DNA of 64,000 nt from Salvia splendens (Eukaryota; Streptophyta; Magnoliopsida; Lamiales; Lamiaceae). The notes under the pieces were generated by a model. That model saw only the letters and a list, made by a program, of their open reading frames with translations, made no database searches and was not told where the DNA came from. Both the position numbers and the translations under genes were made by a program. Shown piece after piece: positions 47,893 through 60,092 of the stretch (within the stretch, counting starts at the first letter, position 1; every line of letters begins with the position of its first letter). The stretch spans positions 25,594,061-25,658,060 of the forward strand of contig NC_056038.1 of the NCBI RefSeq assembly GCF_004379255.2, written 5' to 3'.

Positions 47893-50800
47893 CTAGGTCA
47901 ATCGAACACCTAATCCTTTCACGTGACGTTCAAACGTCCTGGCTGGAAGTGCCTTTGTGAATGGATCTGCCAAGTTGTTTTCTGATGCGATCTTGACCAC
48001 TTCAATGACTCCTCTCCGCACTATATCACGAATGATGTGATATTTCCTTTCTATGTGTTTGCTTGCCTTGTGGGCTCGTGGTTCCCTTGAGTTTGCCACA
48101 GCACCAGAATTATCACAATAAACAGTGATGCTCTTGGGCATACTCGGAATTACATTCAAATCAATAAGAAAGTTTCTGAACCATACTGCTTCCTTTGCGG
48201 CTTCTGATGCTGCCACATATTCAGCTTCCATGGTAGAGTCCGCGATGCATTTCTGCTTCACACTCTTCCAAATTACGGCTCCACCTCCTAAAGTAAACAC
48301 ATATCCAGAGGTTGATTTTCTCGAATCCCGATCAGACTGAAAGTCTGAATCAGTGTAACCCAAAGGATATATCTCGGATGCCTGGTAAACTAGAGAATAC
48401 TTCTTAGTTCTTCTTAGATACTTGAGTATTTTCTTTACCGCAATCCAGTGTCCTTGACCAGGGTTTGACTGATACCTTGCTACCATGCCAACGGACAAAA
48501 GCAAATATCGGGCCTTGTGCATAACATAGCATACATGAGACTCCCAACAGCTATGCATAAGGGATCCTTCTCATAGCTTCTATCTCAATAGGTGTTTTGG
48601 GACACATATCCTGAGACAGGGTGATTCCATGGCTAAAAGGTAGAAAACCTTTCTTGGAATCTTGCATGCTAAAGCCTTTAACTATCGTATCGATGTAAGA
48701 TTCTTGAGATAGGCACAACATCCTTTTCTGGCGGTTCCTAAGAACTTTAATGCCTAGGATGTGTCCAGCTTCTCCCATATCTTTCATCTCAAATAGACTT
48801 GAAAGCCAATCTCTCACGTCTGACAACATTTTCTTACTATTTCCAATCAACAGTATGCCATCTACGTAGAGTACCATAAACACTACATTGTTACCTTCAA
48901 CTTTCTTGTACACGCAGCTCTCATCTGGGCACTGCTCAAAGCCAAAAGACTTAACAGTTTGGTCAAAACACATGTTCCATGATCGGGATGCTTGCTTGAG
49001 GCCATAAATGGCCTTCTTAAGCTTCCACACCATGTGTTCTTTGCCCTTGACTACATATCCTTCGGGTTGTTCCATGTAGATGGTCTCCTCAAGACTTCCA
49101 TTTAGGAAAGCTGTCTTGACGTCCATCTGCCATACCTCCCAATCCATGTAGGCTGCGATAGACAAAAGAATTCGGATTGACTTGAGCATAGCTACTGCCG
49201 AAAAGGTCTCATCGTAATCGATACCTTCTCTCTGGGTATAACCCTTAGCTACTAGTTTTGCTTTGAAGACTTTAACTCGTCCGTCAGGTCCTCGTTTGCG
49301 TTTGTAAATCCATTTGCTCCCAATGGCAGTACAACCTTTAGGTAGGACTAACAAATCATAAACGTCTTTGTCTATCATTGATTGTAGTTCAGAATCCATT
49401 CCTTCTTTCCAGGAATGACTATCTGAATCTGCCATCGCCTCTTTAAAGTTCCATGGATCTGATACATTGCCGTCTGGGTCTAAGTCAGATGACTCACCCA
49501 AACCAATGTACCTTTCTGGTTCACGAGGAACCCTCCCACTACGACGAGGCTCTACAATTTGTGGTACAGAAGTTGATATCTCAGGTATAGATTGTACTTG
49601 TGTTATTGGTTCTTTGCTTGTGGAAACTGAAGTATCTCTTAGTTCCTCAAGAGCTACTTCACTGCTGGGCTTATGATTCATCACGTAGTCTTCTTCTAAG
49701 AACTTAGCATTTGTGCTAACAAATACCTTCTTATCTCGTAAACTATAGAATTCATAGCCTTTCGTTCCACTGGGATACCCTACAAACAAACATACCTCAG
49801 TACGAGACTCCAACTTCGTTGGATCTTTCTCCAACACGTGTGCTGGACAACCCCACACTCTGAGATGTCTCAGACTAGATTTTCGTCCAGTCCACAACTC
49901 ATGTGGTGTTGTAGGTACTGATTTGGATGGTAAGCTGTTCAAGGTATAGCTTGTTGTGAGCAATGCGTGTCCCCTGAACGAAATACGTAACTTAGCATAA
50001 CTCATCATCGATCGAACCATTTCTAAGAGGGTTCTATTCCTTCGTTTAGCTACGCCGTTCTGCTGGGGTGTGCCAGGCGCAGTCAATTGGGATTCAATTC
50101 CCGCCTCTGATAAGTAGTCCAAGAACTCACTACTAAGGTACTCGCCTCCACGGTCAGACCGTAGAGACTTGATTGTCTTACCATGTCGCGTCTCCACAAG
50201 TGCCCTGAATTCTTTGAACTTTTCAAAAGATTCTGACTTGTGACGCATCAAATAGACATATCCAACTTTCGAGTAGTCATCAATAAAGGTGATGAAATAC
50301 TGAAAGCCGCCTCTAGCTTGAGTAGTCATTGGACCACACACATCAGAATGAACGAGCTCAAGTACTTCCTTGGCCCTATTACCCTTGACCTTAAATGGTC
50401 TCTTAGTCATCTTGTCTTCCAAACATGATTCACAAGTTGTATAAGGTTCTATTTCTAGATCCTTAAGTAGACCTTGGTCTACTAACGCTTGAATCCTAGT
50501 AGGGTTAGCATGACCAAGTCTAAGGTGCCATAAGTACGTTTCGTTCATTGAAACAGAAGGAGATTTTCTTTTTCGAGAAACTTTCGATGTTGAGTTAGAT
50601 TCAGTTTTATGTTGCATATACTGTGTAGACACTATAATGTAAAGGTTGTTTTCCATGATACCACGACAGATATAAGAACCACATTTCATGATAATGCATG
50701 AATCATCAAATGAAATCGAATATCCATCAGAAACAAGTTTAGAAACTGAAATTAAATTTCTTCTAAACGAAGGTATCAACAAAATATTGTTCAACAATAA

Positions 50801-51832
50801 AACTCTATCACTAGAAAAACGTAAATAAACGTCTCCCACTGCAACGGCTGCCACTCTCGTAGCATCGCCCAGCTGGATCTCGATCTCTGTTTCATTCAAC
50901 TGTCTTGTTACCTGCATTAAATCAGGATCAAAACAAACATGATCAGTAGCTCCAGTATCAACCACCCATTGCTGAGTAGATACAACTGCTAAACATGATT
51001 CAACAACGAAAGCTTGGTGCATACCTGAGCCATTGGCCTTCTTAGGACAATCCGGCTTCCAATGCCCCTTTTCGCCGCATTTGAAACACTTGCCACTTTG
51101 CTTCTTGTTCGTGTTCACCCGTTTCTTTTTGCCCTTAGCTATCTTTGGTGCTACAACATTCTGGGCTTTCTTCTTCCCCTTACCTGGCTTAGAGCCTGAG
51201 GAAGACGGCCTAGAACTCATCATAGCAGCCTTTGTCTGGACCATAAGATCCTCCGCTGACTGCAACTCAGTCAACAGTTCAGCTAAGGTGTAAGCCCTCT
51301 TGTTCATCTCGAAATTGAGCTTGAACTGCTGATAGCTAGCTGGCAAACTCTGAAGGATTATAGTTACTTGGGACTCGGGATCAATGATCCCTCCCAAAAC
51401 CTCAATTTGATTGAGGTGGCTCATCATCTCGAGGACATGGTCCCTCACAGATGTGCCCTCCTTCATAACCTTAGTCATGATGCTCCGAAAGGCTAAAGAT
51501 TTAGCCGCTCGATTCTGAGTACCAAAACGGTTATTAAGATTGTTCATAATCTCAGTAGCAGTGTTCATGCCTTGATGCTGATGTTGAAGTACTGTTGACA
51601 TAGAAGCCAACATGTAGCACTTCGCCATCTCATTGGCTTTACACCACTTTTTGTATGTTTCTTTCACTACTGCAGAAGCATTTGCAGCAGGTTCAGGTGG
51701 ACATTCAGTAGTGAGCACATATTTGTACTCTTCGGCAGTGAGAACGATATCCAAGTTTTGTTTCCATACGATATAGTTATGACCTTCGAGTTTGTGTTCT
51801 TTGAGAATAGCGGAAAGAGGATTGAATGACAT
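47893..51832 (-). CDS. Copia-3 gag-pol polyprotein (one frame break near 48490-48560)
   Basis: A 1,093-codon frame from the ATG at 51832 to 48551, then a second frame to 47893. Domains in order: gag (MSFNPLSAILKEHKLEGHNY, about 1-230), CCHC zinc knuckle (CFKCGEKGHWKPDC, about 248-261), aspartic protease (WVVDTGATDHVC, about 292-303), GAG-pre-integrase (WHLRLGHANPTRI, CESCLE), integrase (LVHSDVCGP, LRSDRGGEYLSSEF), reverse transcriptase (VWQMDVKTAFLNGSLEETIY, YVDGILLIGN), and RNase H (ADSTMEAEYVAASEAAKEA, ending ALPARTFERHVKGLGVRL). Two defects hit catalytic sites: the integrase Glu of NGVAE is Lys here (50045-50047), and the second Asp of the YVDD box is Gly (48857-48859). The frame break reflects small indels; the other copy reads straight through that spot. 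It is inferred inactive without help in trans. Confidence 0.93.
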
Positions 51833-54182
51833 CTTGATTTGGATTTAGCTGAGAAAATGAATAGCTTATTGTTACAAACTATGTAAGATTCTAAAGAGTA
51901 AAAACCATTAAAACAGTTTAGATTCTCACAACAGTTAAATAGAATTAAGTACGCCTCTAGGGAGGTCAAGTAAACGATTCATATTTAACAAAATTCTGGT
52001 CACAACATCGACGAATAGTCCAGAGACCACTAAGGTGGCATGGCCGCCAAACGTTGCCTAAGCTTGTACCATTGAATATTCACCCCAAGAATTTTGTTTC
52101 CGTATTGATACTCCTTCTAGGGAAGGTCGCACGCTACAAACAAAATTCTACAGTTATCTCACAAGTTAATTTAATCTTCTGAACTCTGCAATTTCTTAGG
52201 ATTAAAGCTCCCACTAAGGTGGGTCGCGATAATATTGGAAATCACGTCTAGATAAAATTGAACTTTATTTTGAGAAGTCTAACCAATGAACTTGCTATTT
52301 CTTAGGATTAAGGCTCCCACTAAGGTGAGTCGCGTTAATATTAGAAACTGCTTCATACATAGACTAATTCTTTGGAGACCATATACGACATGGATCGTAA
52401 TTATCGCTTAGTCATTTTAAGGTATGGTTTTTCTTTTAATTATCACTTAAGTGAATTAGGCAGAGAGTTCACTTATATTAATTTCAAATTAATAGGTAGT
52501 TCTATTAAATCCATGAAATTAAACTAAGATAATTAAATAATTTGATTACTTAATAATTAATCAATTATAAATAATTAATCAAATATTTTCTTTAATTAAT
52601 ATTAATTGATTATTATTAAATAATAATAATATTAATTATAATACTTATCCTTTTCCATTAGGTTTAGGAAATCTAGATATAATAGGATTTAATTGAAAAA
52701 TACTTATCCAAATCATCTTAAGATATATTCTAGATAAATGAAATTTATCAATATCTTATAGATAAGGATTATAATTCAAACATATTTATATCATGATAAG
52801 TATATATTATGGATATAATCTACACTAAATTCCAATTTATTTCTTCCATAAAAAATATGAAATCCTAGATTTATAGGATTTATTTGAACAACCAAATCTA
52901 ATCTAACTAGGATATATCTAGATAGATATAATCTATCAACATCCCTAAGATATTGATTAAATATTCAAACCTATGTAAATCTTAATAAATTAATTTAATG
53001 ATATTCCATGCAATAAATTAATTTTAATTTTAGATAACATTTGATGTGTATCCAAAATTACCAAAATTAATTTTAATTGAGACATAGGTGTCTCTTTTAT
53101 ATACACGTAAAACATGCCTTTGTATTTCATGGCAATACAAATTAAATACTACATGCAATGATTAAAAGCATTGACCAAGTCCATAATAAAATTCACGCAA
53201 AACACGTAGTCAGATTTAACGCAAATCAGTTCCAACAATTCTCGTAAATCAGTTCCAACAATTCACGTAAACTACTCTTGTTGCGCATGACCTAAGGATT
53301 CATCTCAACAAACACGTAATCATTTCCAAAAATCACGCAAAAATCATAACCTCCGCCGGGCTTCACGAAAAAACTCGGTGCTGCTTTCCGCCGATAACTC
53401 GGCCAGCAACTCCGACGGATATTATTGAAAACTATCGTCGGTTAGCGGTCCCGGTACTGCTCTTGGCCGAGATAGATTCGGTCAGGGGCTCCGACCACCA
53501 ATCAACTCAGTTGTGATTTTTCTTTTGCCGGAAGAGAGTGCTCTCGGCTGTAAAACACAGCCAGCACAATGGGAGTTGCCGGCGCTTGCTCTGAACGCGA
53601 AGTCCAGCCAGCAGCACCCTCGGCTCCCTCTGATCTTCCTTCATTGTCAACCAGTTAGCGCCGCAACATAGTCAATATTGTCGTCGACTAAACGGAGCTA
53701 ACTTTCCGTCGACAAAACACGAGTGATCCGGAGCTGCCCTCGGCGTATAACCCGCAGCACCCACTCAATTTCTCTGAACAGTCACGATATGGGTTGTCGA
53801 ACAGTCACGAGCAGCCCCGGCGCAAGCGCCGGCTGCTCGTGATCACAAAAACCCAATTATCGAATGTCCATTGTTCAAGAGATCGGTTAGATCGTGGCTT
53901 GAATATTTAAAGATATGGTTGTCCAGCCCTAGGTTGGAAACCGTGGGACACAACCAAGTCTCCATTAAGCAAAGTTTTGGAGCTGTTCAGGGGTCACGTG
54001 CAGCCCTGGGCGAACGCCGGCTGCTCGAGGTTGAAGAACCCGTATGATGAATGTTTCCACATGTTCATAGTCAGCAATTCGATAAAGAATATAAAAGAAC
54101 ACTTAAACATGCATTGAAAACATTAAACATGCTATTCATACAATCAAAGCACGTAGTAAATCAAACAATCAGAGCCTAAAAA
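51833..54182 (-). other. Copia-3 untranslated leader (2.35 kb) with repeats and a strong hairpin
   Basis: No gag-like frame lies between the primer-binding site and the gag ATG. On the gag-proximal side, near-identical blocks occur at about 52189-52240 and 52298-52345 (plus strand TTAGGATTAA[A/G]GCTCCCACTA, then AAGGTG and GTCGCG). The middle (52400-53330) is AT-rich. The LTR-proximal part (53340-54050) is GC-richer and holds a long inverted repeat (53805-53842). Leaders this long occur in some plant copia lineages; function (packaging, dimerisation, translation) is not shown. Confidence 0.7.
53805..53842. promoter_or_regulatory. Strong inverted repeat (hairpin) in the Copia-3 leader
   Basis: TCACGAGCAGCC at the left and GGCTGCTCGTGA at the right pair perfectly, with the GCG/CGC arms continuing around a CAAG loop and a two-base bulge. 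A related but imperfect version (CAGCCCTGGGCGAACGCCGG) lies at about 54002-54032. Confidence 0.7.
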
Positions 54183-54197
54183 CCGGCTCTGATACCA
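54183..54197 (-). other. Copia-3 primer-binding site (initiator Met-tRNA type)
   Basis: On the minus strand TGGTATCAGAGCCGG begins two bases after the 5' LTR end, the canonical Ty1-copia primer-binding site. Confidence 0.92.
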
Positions 54198-54199
54198 AT

Positions 54200-55624
54200 T
54201 GTTGGTTTTGCAGCGGAAAACTATTTAGTTTGATTGAACGATTTACATCTAAACATGCTTTCATCCGATTGTAAACTAGAAACATTGTTTATAAACATAT
54301 AATCACATATCATATTGAATATATATGCAATTAAATACAACGATTTACCGTATGAATTCAAGTAATTGAATTCGAACTCCTTCTTCAATCGTCTCTACCA
54401 CGGATCTTCTGATCTGTTCCCTTTAACTCGGAGTTGACCTTTGTGTGGGAAAAGCTTGTCAAATCCTCAAAAGCTGGAGAAGAATTGAAGACAGAAATCT
54501 CTACGGAAGAACCCTAAAAAAACGATATTTTTCTCTCTACAGAATGTAGAGATCGAAATTTTTACGGGAGAATTAATTAATCTGCCTTCTCTTCTTCTCC
54601 CTTTTATAATAAGTTAATTATTTTGGGCCAGACCAGAGATCTGTGGAGGATTGGATTGGGCCACAGTTCAGGCTTTCACTAATTAAATTAAAATCAATTT
54701 AATTCAAGCCCAAACTTAAATATTATTATCATCCACTATAGATATAATATTGACTGCCCGTCCAAACCGAAATTACGAGTATTCCTGGGACTTCCTCTTT
54801 AATTAAATCATTTCTCGTGTTAAAGATATAAATATCCATTAATTAATATCAAGTCTGCTATCTGACTATTATTAATTAATTTCTTTTTCCAAGAGTGGTC
54901 TAGTTTAGAAACATTATTTATTATTCATGGAATAAATTCCAACTAGGCCAGTTTTCTGAATAATAAAACATTTTCCTAAACACCTCTTGAGGATATTATC
55001 ATACTGGCCTCTCCCAGCACACGATTCATTGCAATAACAATACTAGCACCACTTAGACATTAATGATCATTACCCAATCTATCAGGATTCTTGGGCAACG
55101 AAATTCCCTCACCATTTGATAAGTCAAAGTAGTTTTCAATTAATATCGTATGCTCAATGTTATGTCAACAATGATTAAGAAACGATAATCACCGAGACCT
55201 CGTCTTTCAGTAAATAGCCAAGAAAGACTTATCTCACTGTTTGATCCTTTCAGTGCTATACCACACCGACGTCGTTCATTTCCTTAGGTAAGGAAACTTT
55301 CGGACTGACGTCGCAACCTTTCACGATAGGTAGTCAAAGCCTATCTAGGTTGTGAAACAGTTTTTCTTCTGCATGAACTGACAAGTTACCTACTGTGAAC
55401 GCCGCTCACAACTCGTCTACTATGTAGAAGACTTAGACTCATTTTGCTTAAACTATGTATTTAAATGGAAAACGCATTTCAACATCTCATAAATACATAA
55501 GCAATACATAAGCAAAATACATTGTAACAAAATATTATTTCTCATAAAATGGTAACAAATGGATAAAAGAGTTATTACATATACAAGCATTCGAAAGATG
55601 CTTTCAGTATACTAAACTCTAACA
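54200..55624 (-). repeat. Copia-3 5' LTR
   Basis: 1,425 bp. It differs from the 3' LTR at about a dozen positions, including a short ACATAAGCAAT-type duplication near 55495-55510. TSD CCCTT follows at 55625. Confidence 0.92.
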
Positions 55625-55629
55625 CCCTT

Positions 55630-56237
55630 ACCCTTTTACTGCTTTCTAGTTCTAGGTTTGGGCTTCTGTGCTAGTAGATATCGCTGGCCGCGATCTAGGT
55701 TATCTGCTCTTGTTTTCTAGCCTTTTTATTGCTTCTTTACTTGCTCATGCTGTTTTCTTGTTTTTTGTTCCGCTGTGTGGTTTTCTGGTGTTTTACTTGT
55801 TAGCTGAAATGTGTGTCAGTGAGTACACTGCCATCTGAGAAACTTACCTATGCACCCAGTGTTGTTATCAGCCTTGAGTGACCCCCTGCACCCTCATTCA
55901 GTGAGTGCTTGCGAACTGGGAAATCCTCTTTTCGGGGTTCTCGTGACAGATAGGGAGAATCTCTGTTAGGACATGCTTCTTGAAGTTGTTGTCCTTCAAG
56001 TTTTGAACATTTTTTAGTCTGACTACATGCGTGTGCATGCTTGTGAGTGCGATTTTAGGTGTTGTATTTGCTATCTGTGTTGTCATAGCTTAGGAAAATC
56101 CTTGCATGTCTGTCACTAGTGGTTTCTATGTCTTGTCTTCCTTTAGGACCACCTTTTGTGATAGCAAGGTTCTGTGCAGGGCCTATTTTGTTGCTGGGTG
56201 TGTTTTCTCTTTTGGGTGTGTAAAAATCTTCTAAAAA
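55630..56237 (+). other. Copia-2 leader, resumed after the Copia-3 insertion
   Basis: T- and CT-rich sequence between the Copia-3 TSD and the Copia-2 gag start. No frame. Taken with 34442-34601 it would give Copia-2 a leader of about 0.77 kb; the link is inferred from position and orientation. Confidence 0.5.
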
Positions 56238-56535
56238 ATGTCTCAGCCTGTTGGAATTGTGTCTTTCAATGGCAAAAATGATTTTGTTATCCGGACACAG
56301 AAACAAAAATGTATTTTGGTTCAGCAAAAAGTGTTTAAGGTTGTAGATGGAACTATTCCTGATACTGAGCCTGAAGATAAGGTTGTTGAAATGAATGAAT
56401 TAGCTAGGTCCACTATAATTCTCAACCTTTCAGATTATGTGATTAGAAATGTTGGATCTATTGAGTCTACCTCTAAGTTGTGAACAAAACTAGACACTCT
56501 CTACACTGAAACTTCTATGTCTTCCAGAATGTATT

Positions 56536-58157
56536 TGTTGGGGTTTGTATACTAAAAGATACTTCGAGCGTACATTCCTTCGTATAGTCAGTTTGTGCAT
56601 GTATACGAGAAACGCCACGTCCACTTGTTTACCTAATTATGAGAATAAATAATATAATATAATGGTTTATTTATTGAAATATAAATAAACAAGTCCACGA
56701 CTTCTTACTAAGAAGGTTAAAGTAGGGGAATCTGATGATTTCTCATGGATTCTTCAATAGGGGACTTGACCGGATCTAGTAAGAATAAAAACGAGTTCGC
56801 AACCTAGATAGGCCTTGGATACCTATTGGTATGGTTGTAGTGTTTGTGATAATTCTCTCTTACCTAAGAAGAGATTAGTAACACTAGTGTGGTAAAGCAC
56901 TGAAAGGATCAACACGAAATATATTATTTATTGCTATCTACTGAAATAATATATTTCAGAAAATTTAGTACTCTACTTTGACTATTTATTATCATTTTTC
57001 TAAAATGAGTGTAGAAAATGAAATGACTCAACTACCGCGGAACGGAGGGAGTACTATTTCTTAGTCTATGAAAATATTGATATTGTTTATTTAATCAAAC
57101 ATTGCTTTGACTTATCAATATGTGCGAGTTTTTCTTAACTTAATCATCATATCTTGGGTGGTAGTAATTGAATAACATGAAAATATTAGAATATTATTTC
57201 ATAAAATTCGCATGCCCAGTGTGGTATGATTCATCCCCAAGAGGTGTTTGAAAAAAGAATTTATTATTCAAAAAACGCACAGTTGGAATTTTATTCCATG
57301 AATAATAAATAAAGTTTCAAACTAGAAAAACTCTTTGGAGAATTAATTTAATTCAAGTCACATAGTAGACAAATAATTAAATTAATGGATTAAGATAATC
57401 TTAAACACGGGAAATATTATAAAATAAAATGGAACCCAAGTTCTTCGTAATTTGGTGATTTAGATGGAAGTTCAATATTATTTTTAGTGGAATAAAATAA
57501 TATTTCATTGGATAATATATTAAATATGGGTTCATTGATTTAATAAGTTTATTGTCTAATGGGCTAGCCCAACATGTAATCATTCCATGGATCACAATTC
57601 CTAGCCAAACAAGTCCATCTTATAAACAGTGAAGGGATGTGGAAACCCTAGTACACAATACACAATTCACATCACACTCCTCCTAACCCTAGCCGCCATT
57701 CACTTGTCTTTTCTCTCACTCTCCTTGCATTGGTTTTTGTGCACTTGCCATAGGGAGATTAGGGTTTTTGGATTCTTGTTCTTGTTCTATACTAATTCAT
57801 AGGATTAGATCAAGACAATCTCATGTTTTGTGTTGGTCTCCCAAGATCTCATATCACTATTATTGATTCTTAAGATCCGCCCACTAGATGAATAATCAAG
57901 GACGTGGAATAGAATGAAAGATTCGTGGTCAAGAATACTAGGATTACCGGGAGATTCAGCAAGCAACGTCAATCCTTCAATGGATAAAAGGTAACAATCA
58001 AGATCTACATCAAATAAGCTTGTTTATGTGTGTTTTGATGTGTTTTATCTATAGATCTAGATTAATTGCATGAAATTGGAATCGAATACATAATCACCTA
58101 AATAGATCTGTAAGGAACTGTTAGTTTTCCGTGTCTTCCGCTGCGGTAACCCCAACA
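56536..58157 (+). mobile_element. Solo LTR with TSD GTATT inside Copia-2 gag
   Basis: Starts TGTTGGGGTTTGTATACTAA, ends CTGCGGTAACCCCAACA, 1,622 bp, with GTATT at 56531-56535 and 58158-58162. The Copia-2 gag frame continues on either side. Internal words (CACTGAAAGGATCAA, CCTAGATAGG, TTACCTAAG) are shared with the Copia-3 LTR, so the two belong to related lineages. It contains a small MITE remnant. Orientation is inferred from the CCGCTGCGG end resembling the CCGCTGCAA end of Copia-3 on its coding strand. Confidence 0.88.
56969..57053. mobile_element. Internally deleted Stowaway-like MITE
   Basis: TA-CTCTACTTTGACTA at the left and GCGGAACGGAGGGAG-TA at the right; only about 85 bp remain. Confidence 0.55.
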
Positions 58158-60092
58158 GTATTTGTCTGAAAAGTTGTTTAAGTTCAAACTGGATCTTTCT
58201 AAAGATATAGATGACAATCATGATGTCTTTCAAAAACTGGTGCAAGACATCAAGAGGTCTAGTGATAAGACCATAGATGAGTATACTATTATTTCTCTAT
58301 GAACTCTATCCCTGGTACTTATAGTGATGTCAAAGCTACTATCAAGTATGGCAGGGATAGTGCTCATCTTGATTTGATCATAAGTTCTTTGAAGTCAAAA
58401 GAAATAGAGATTAAAGAAAATTTGGCTTTAAAATTGCTCAGTCAAAAGCCTAGAATGTTAAAGGTAGATCAAAATCAAGAGGGGGTAATGAGGACAGTAA
58501 CTCTAATGGTAATGGTAAGAAGAAGTGGGGGAGTAGGCCCAAGTCTAAAAGCAAGAATCCAAAAGCTAATAGAAAATGTTTTAACTTTGGTGAGGATGTC
58601 CACTATAAAAAGGAATGTCCTAACCCTAAAAAAGTAGAAGAACAATAATAATCAGCTGGATTCAATTGCTAACCTGGCTAAGAATAATGACTCTGAAGAT
58701 GTTTGCTTCATAACTCATGATATTCTTTCTGTAACTCCTGGCTGTTCTTTTACAGAGGATCACTAGGTTAATTGATTCAGGATGCACCTATCATATCTAT
58801 CCTTTCAAATATGTGTTTTCTGATTTCAAACCAGTGGAAAATACCTTATGTGTCTATGGCTAATGACAAGAAGTGTTCAATTCTTGGCATTGGCTTTGTG
58901 TGTTTGAAATTCAACAATGGTTATGTGCTCAATTTGAAGGATGTGAGATATGTGTGATTTGTGCTACAACCTGCTTTCTTGTACCTGTTTAGAGCATGAT
59001 GAGCAGGGTGTTATAAAATTTTGTAAAGGTGCTATGTGCTAGTTTAAAGCTATGAAGAAGTGCAATCTCTATGTTTGTTCTGCTTAGTCTTTGGCCTGTA
59101 TGAATAATCTTGCTAATGTGGTCAATGTTGATAAAACCATGTTATGGCATAATAGACTTTGTCACATCAGTGAAAAGGGTCTCAATATTTTGAAGAAAAA
59201 TTAGCTTTTGTCTGAAAATGATGTTCAAAATAGTACTTAGTGTTTTGCGCAAGCAACATAGAGTCTCATTCCCTACACATGTGACTGAGAATATTAGTCA
59301 TAGTGTGTTAGAATACCTATACATGGATGTGTGGGGTTCAGCCTCGGTTTCAACTCATTCAGAGTCTGTATTTTCTGTCTGTTATTGATGACTTTTCTAG
59401 AAAGGTGTGGTCTTTTCTTTTGAAACAAAAGTCTAAAATCTTTGAAAAATATTTGACATGGAAAAATCTTGTTGAAAACCAATCTGGAAAGACCATCAAG
59501 GTCATCAAAACTGGTAATGGTCTTGAGTTTTGCAATTCACAAATGGATGCTTTGTGCTCCAAGTATGGAATTAAAAGACACAAGACTTCTCCTTATGCAG
59601 GTAAAATGCTGACATGGCCTAGAAAAAATGAGGATGGATGTTTTTTTAGGGCATGTTTATATTACACTACTGCTAATGGTCTAAGGATCTAGGCACAAAA
59701 GTAGTTGTTGGGTGTAATACAATCTAAAATAGAAAAGAACACAAAAATGGACCACAAAATTGAAAATACAATGAAAGCAAATAGAAATCGTAAAATAGCT
59801 AAATCGATGAAGGTTCCATTTCGTAAGATGAGTTATTCTCTTATAGTGCTCTCGGTTCAGGTTTGTAGGATCGTCTTCAAAAATAAAATAGCTTCATCTT
59901 GCTTATTGCAGCACCACAGACAAAATGAACTCTGGTAAACTAGAAGTGACGAGGACAGAACTTCAAGAATGAAGTGAAGTTGAGCTTTCATATGATAGTA
60001 TGAGTTTATGCAAAAAAAATGGTAAAGATTGCATTAAATGTCTACCACTATTTACAGGTAAGACGTACGTGGGACCTGTTGGAGTATAGCCT

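Larger units (their letters stand above)
39992..51750. repeat. Right copy of the ~11.8-kb duplicated block starting at the N gap
   Basis: Matches 28089-39945 end to end. Indels are most frequent in the first 5-6 kb after the gap, while the last 4 kb reads as a clean polyprotein. One larger difference is a 67-bp segment present at 30531-30597 and absent at 42420/42421. There are also a few substitutions, so the two copies might come from two haplotypes. Confidence 0.93.
46403..55624 (-). mobile_element. Copia-3: near-complete Ty1-copia retrotransposon with TSD CCCTT
   Basis: Both LTRs run TGTTGG...CTAACA on the plus strand (TGTTAG...CCAACA on the coding strand). CCCTT flanks the element at 46398-46402 and 55625-55629. 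On the minus strand the order is 5' LTR (54200-55624), primer-binding site (54183-54197), a 2.35-kb leader, gag-pol (47893-51832), polypurine tract (47817-47828) and 3' LTR (46403-47816). The two LTRs differ at roughly a dozen sites in 1.4 kb, so the insertion is fairly young. It lies in the leader of Copia-2. Because 46403-51750 is also present as 34602-39945, the true genome probably has one such element. Confidence 0.92.
56238..59700 (+). pseudogene. Copia-2 gag, protease and integrase remnants (split by a solo LTR)
   Basis: Gag starts MSQPVGIVSFNGKNDFVIRT (56238) and runs to LARSTIILNLSDYVIRNVGS. A stop follows at about 56480, and a solo LTR interrupts at 56536-58157. The gag resumes (FKLDLSKDIDDNHDVFQKLV, IPGTYSDVKATIKYGRDSAH). 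A zinc-knuckle remnant (KCFNFGEDVHYKKECPN, about 58572-58622) has lost its second cysteine. Then come a protease-like LIDSGCTYHI (about 58770), a GAG-pre-integrase piece MLWHNRLCHISEKGLNIL (about 59140-59195), and integrase text (DVWGSASVST, VIDDFSRKVWSFLLKQKSKI, KTGNGLEFCNSQMDALCSKY, 59320-59580). It stops at about 59690 against an LTR-like sequence; reverse transcriptase and RNase H are absent. Multiple stops and frameshifts show it is dead. Confidence 0.88.

Noticed and set aside
28089..51750. True biological tandem duplication of a transposon cluster
   Set aside because: Copy borders coincide exactly with the N gap and error density rises toward it on both sides; a contig overlap is simpler. 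Kept open only pending reads.
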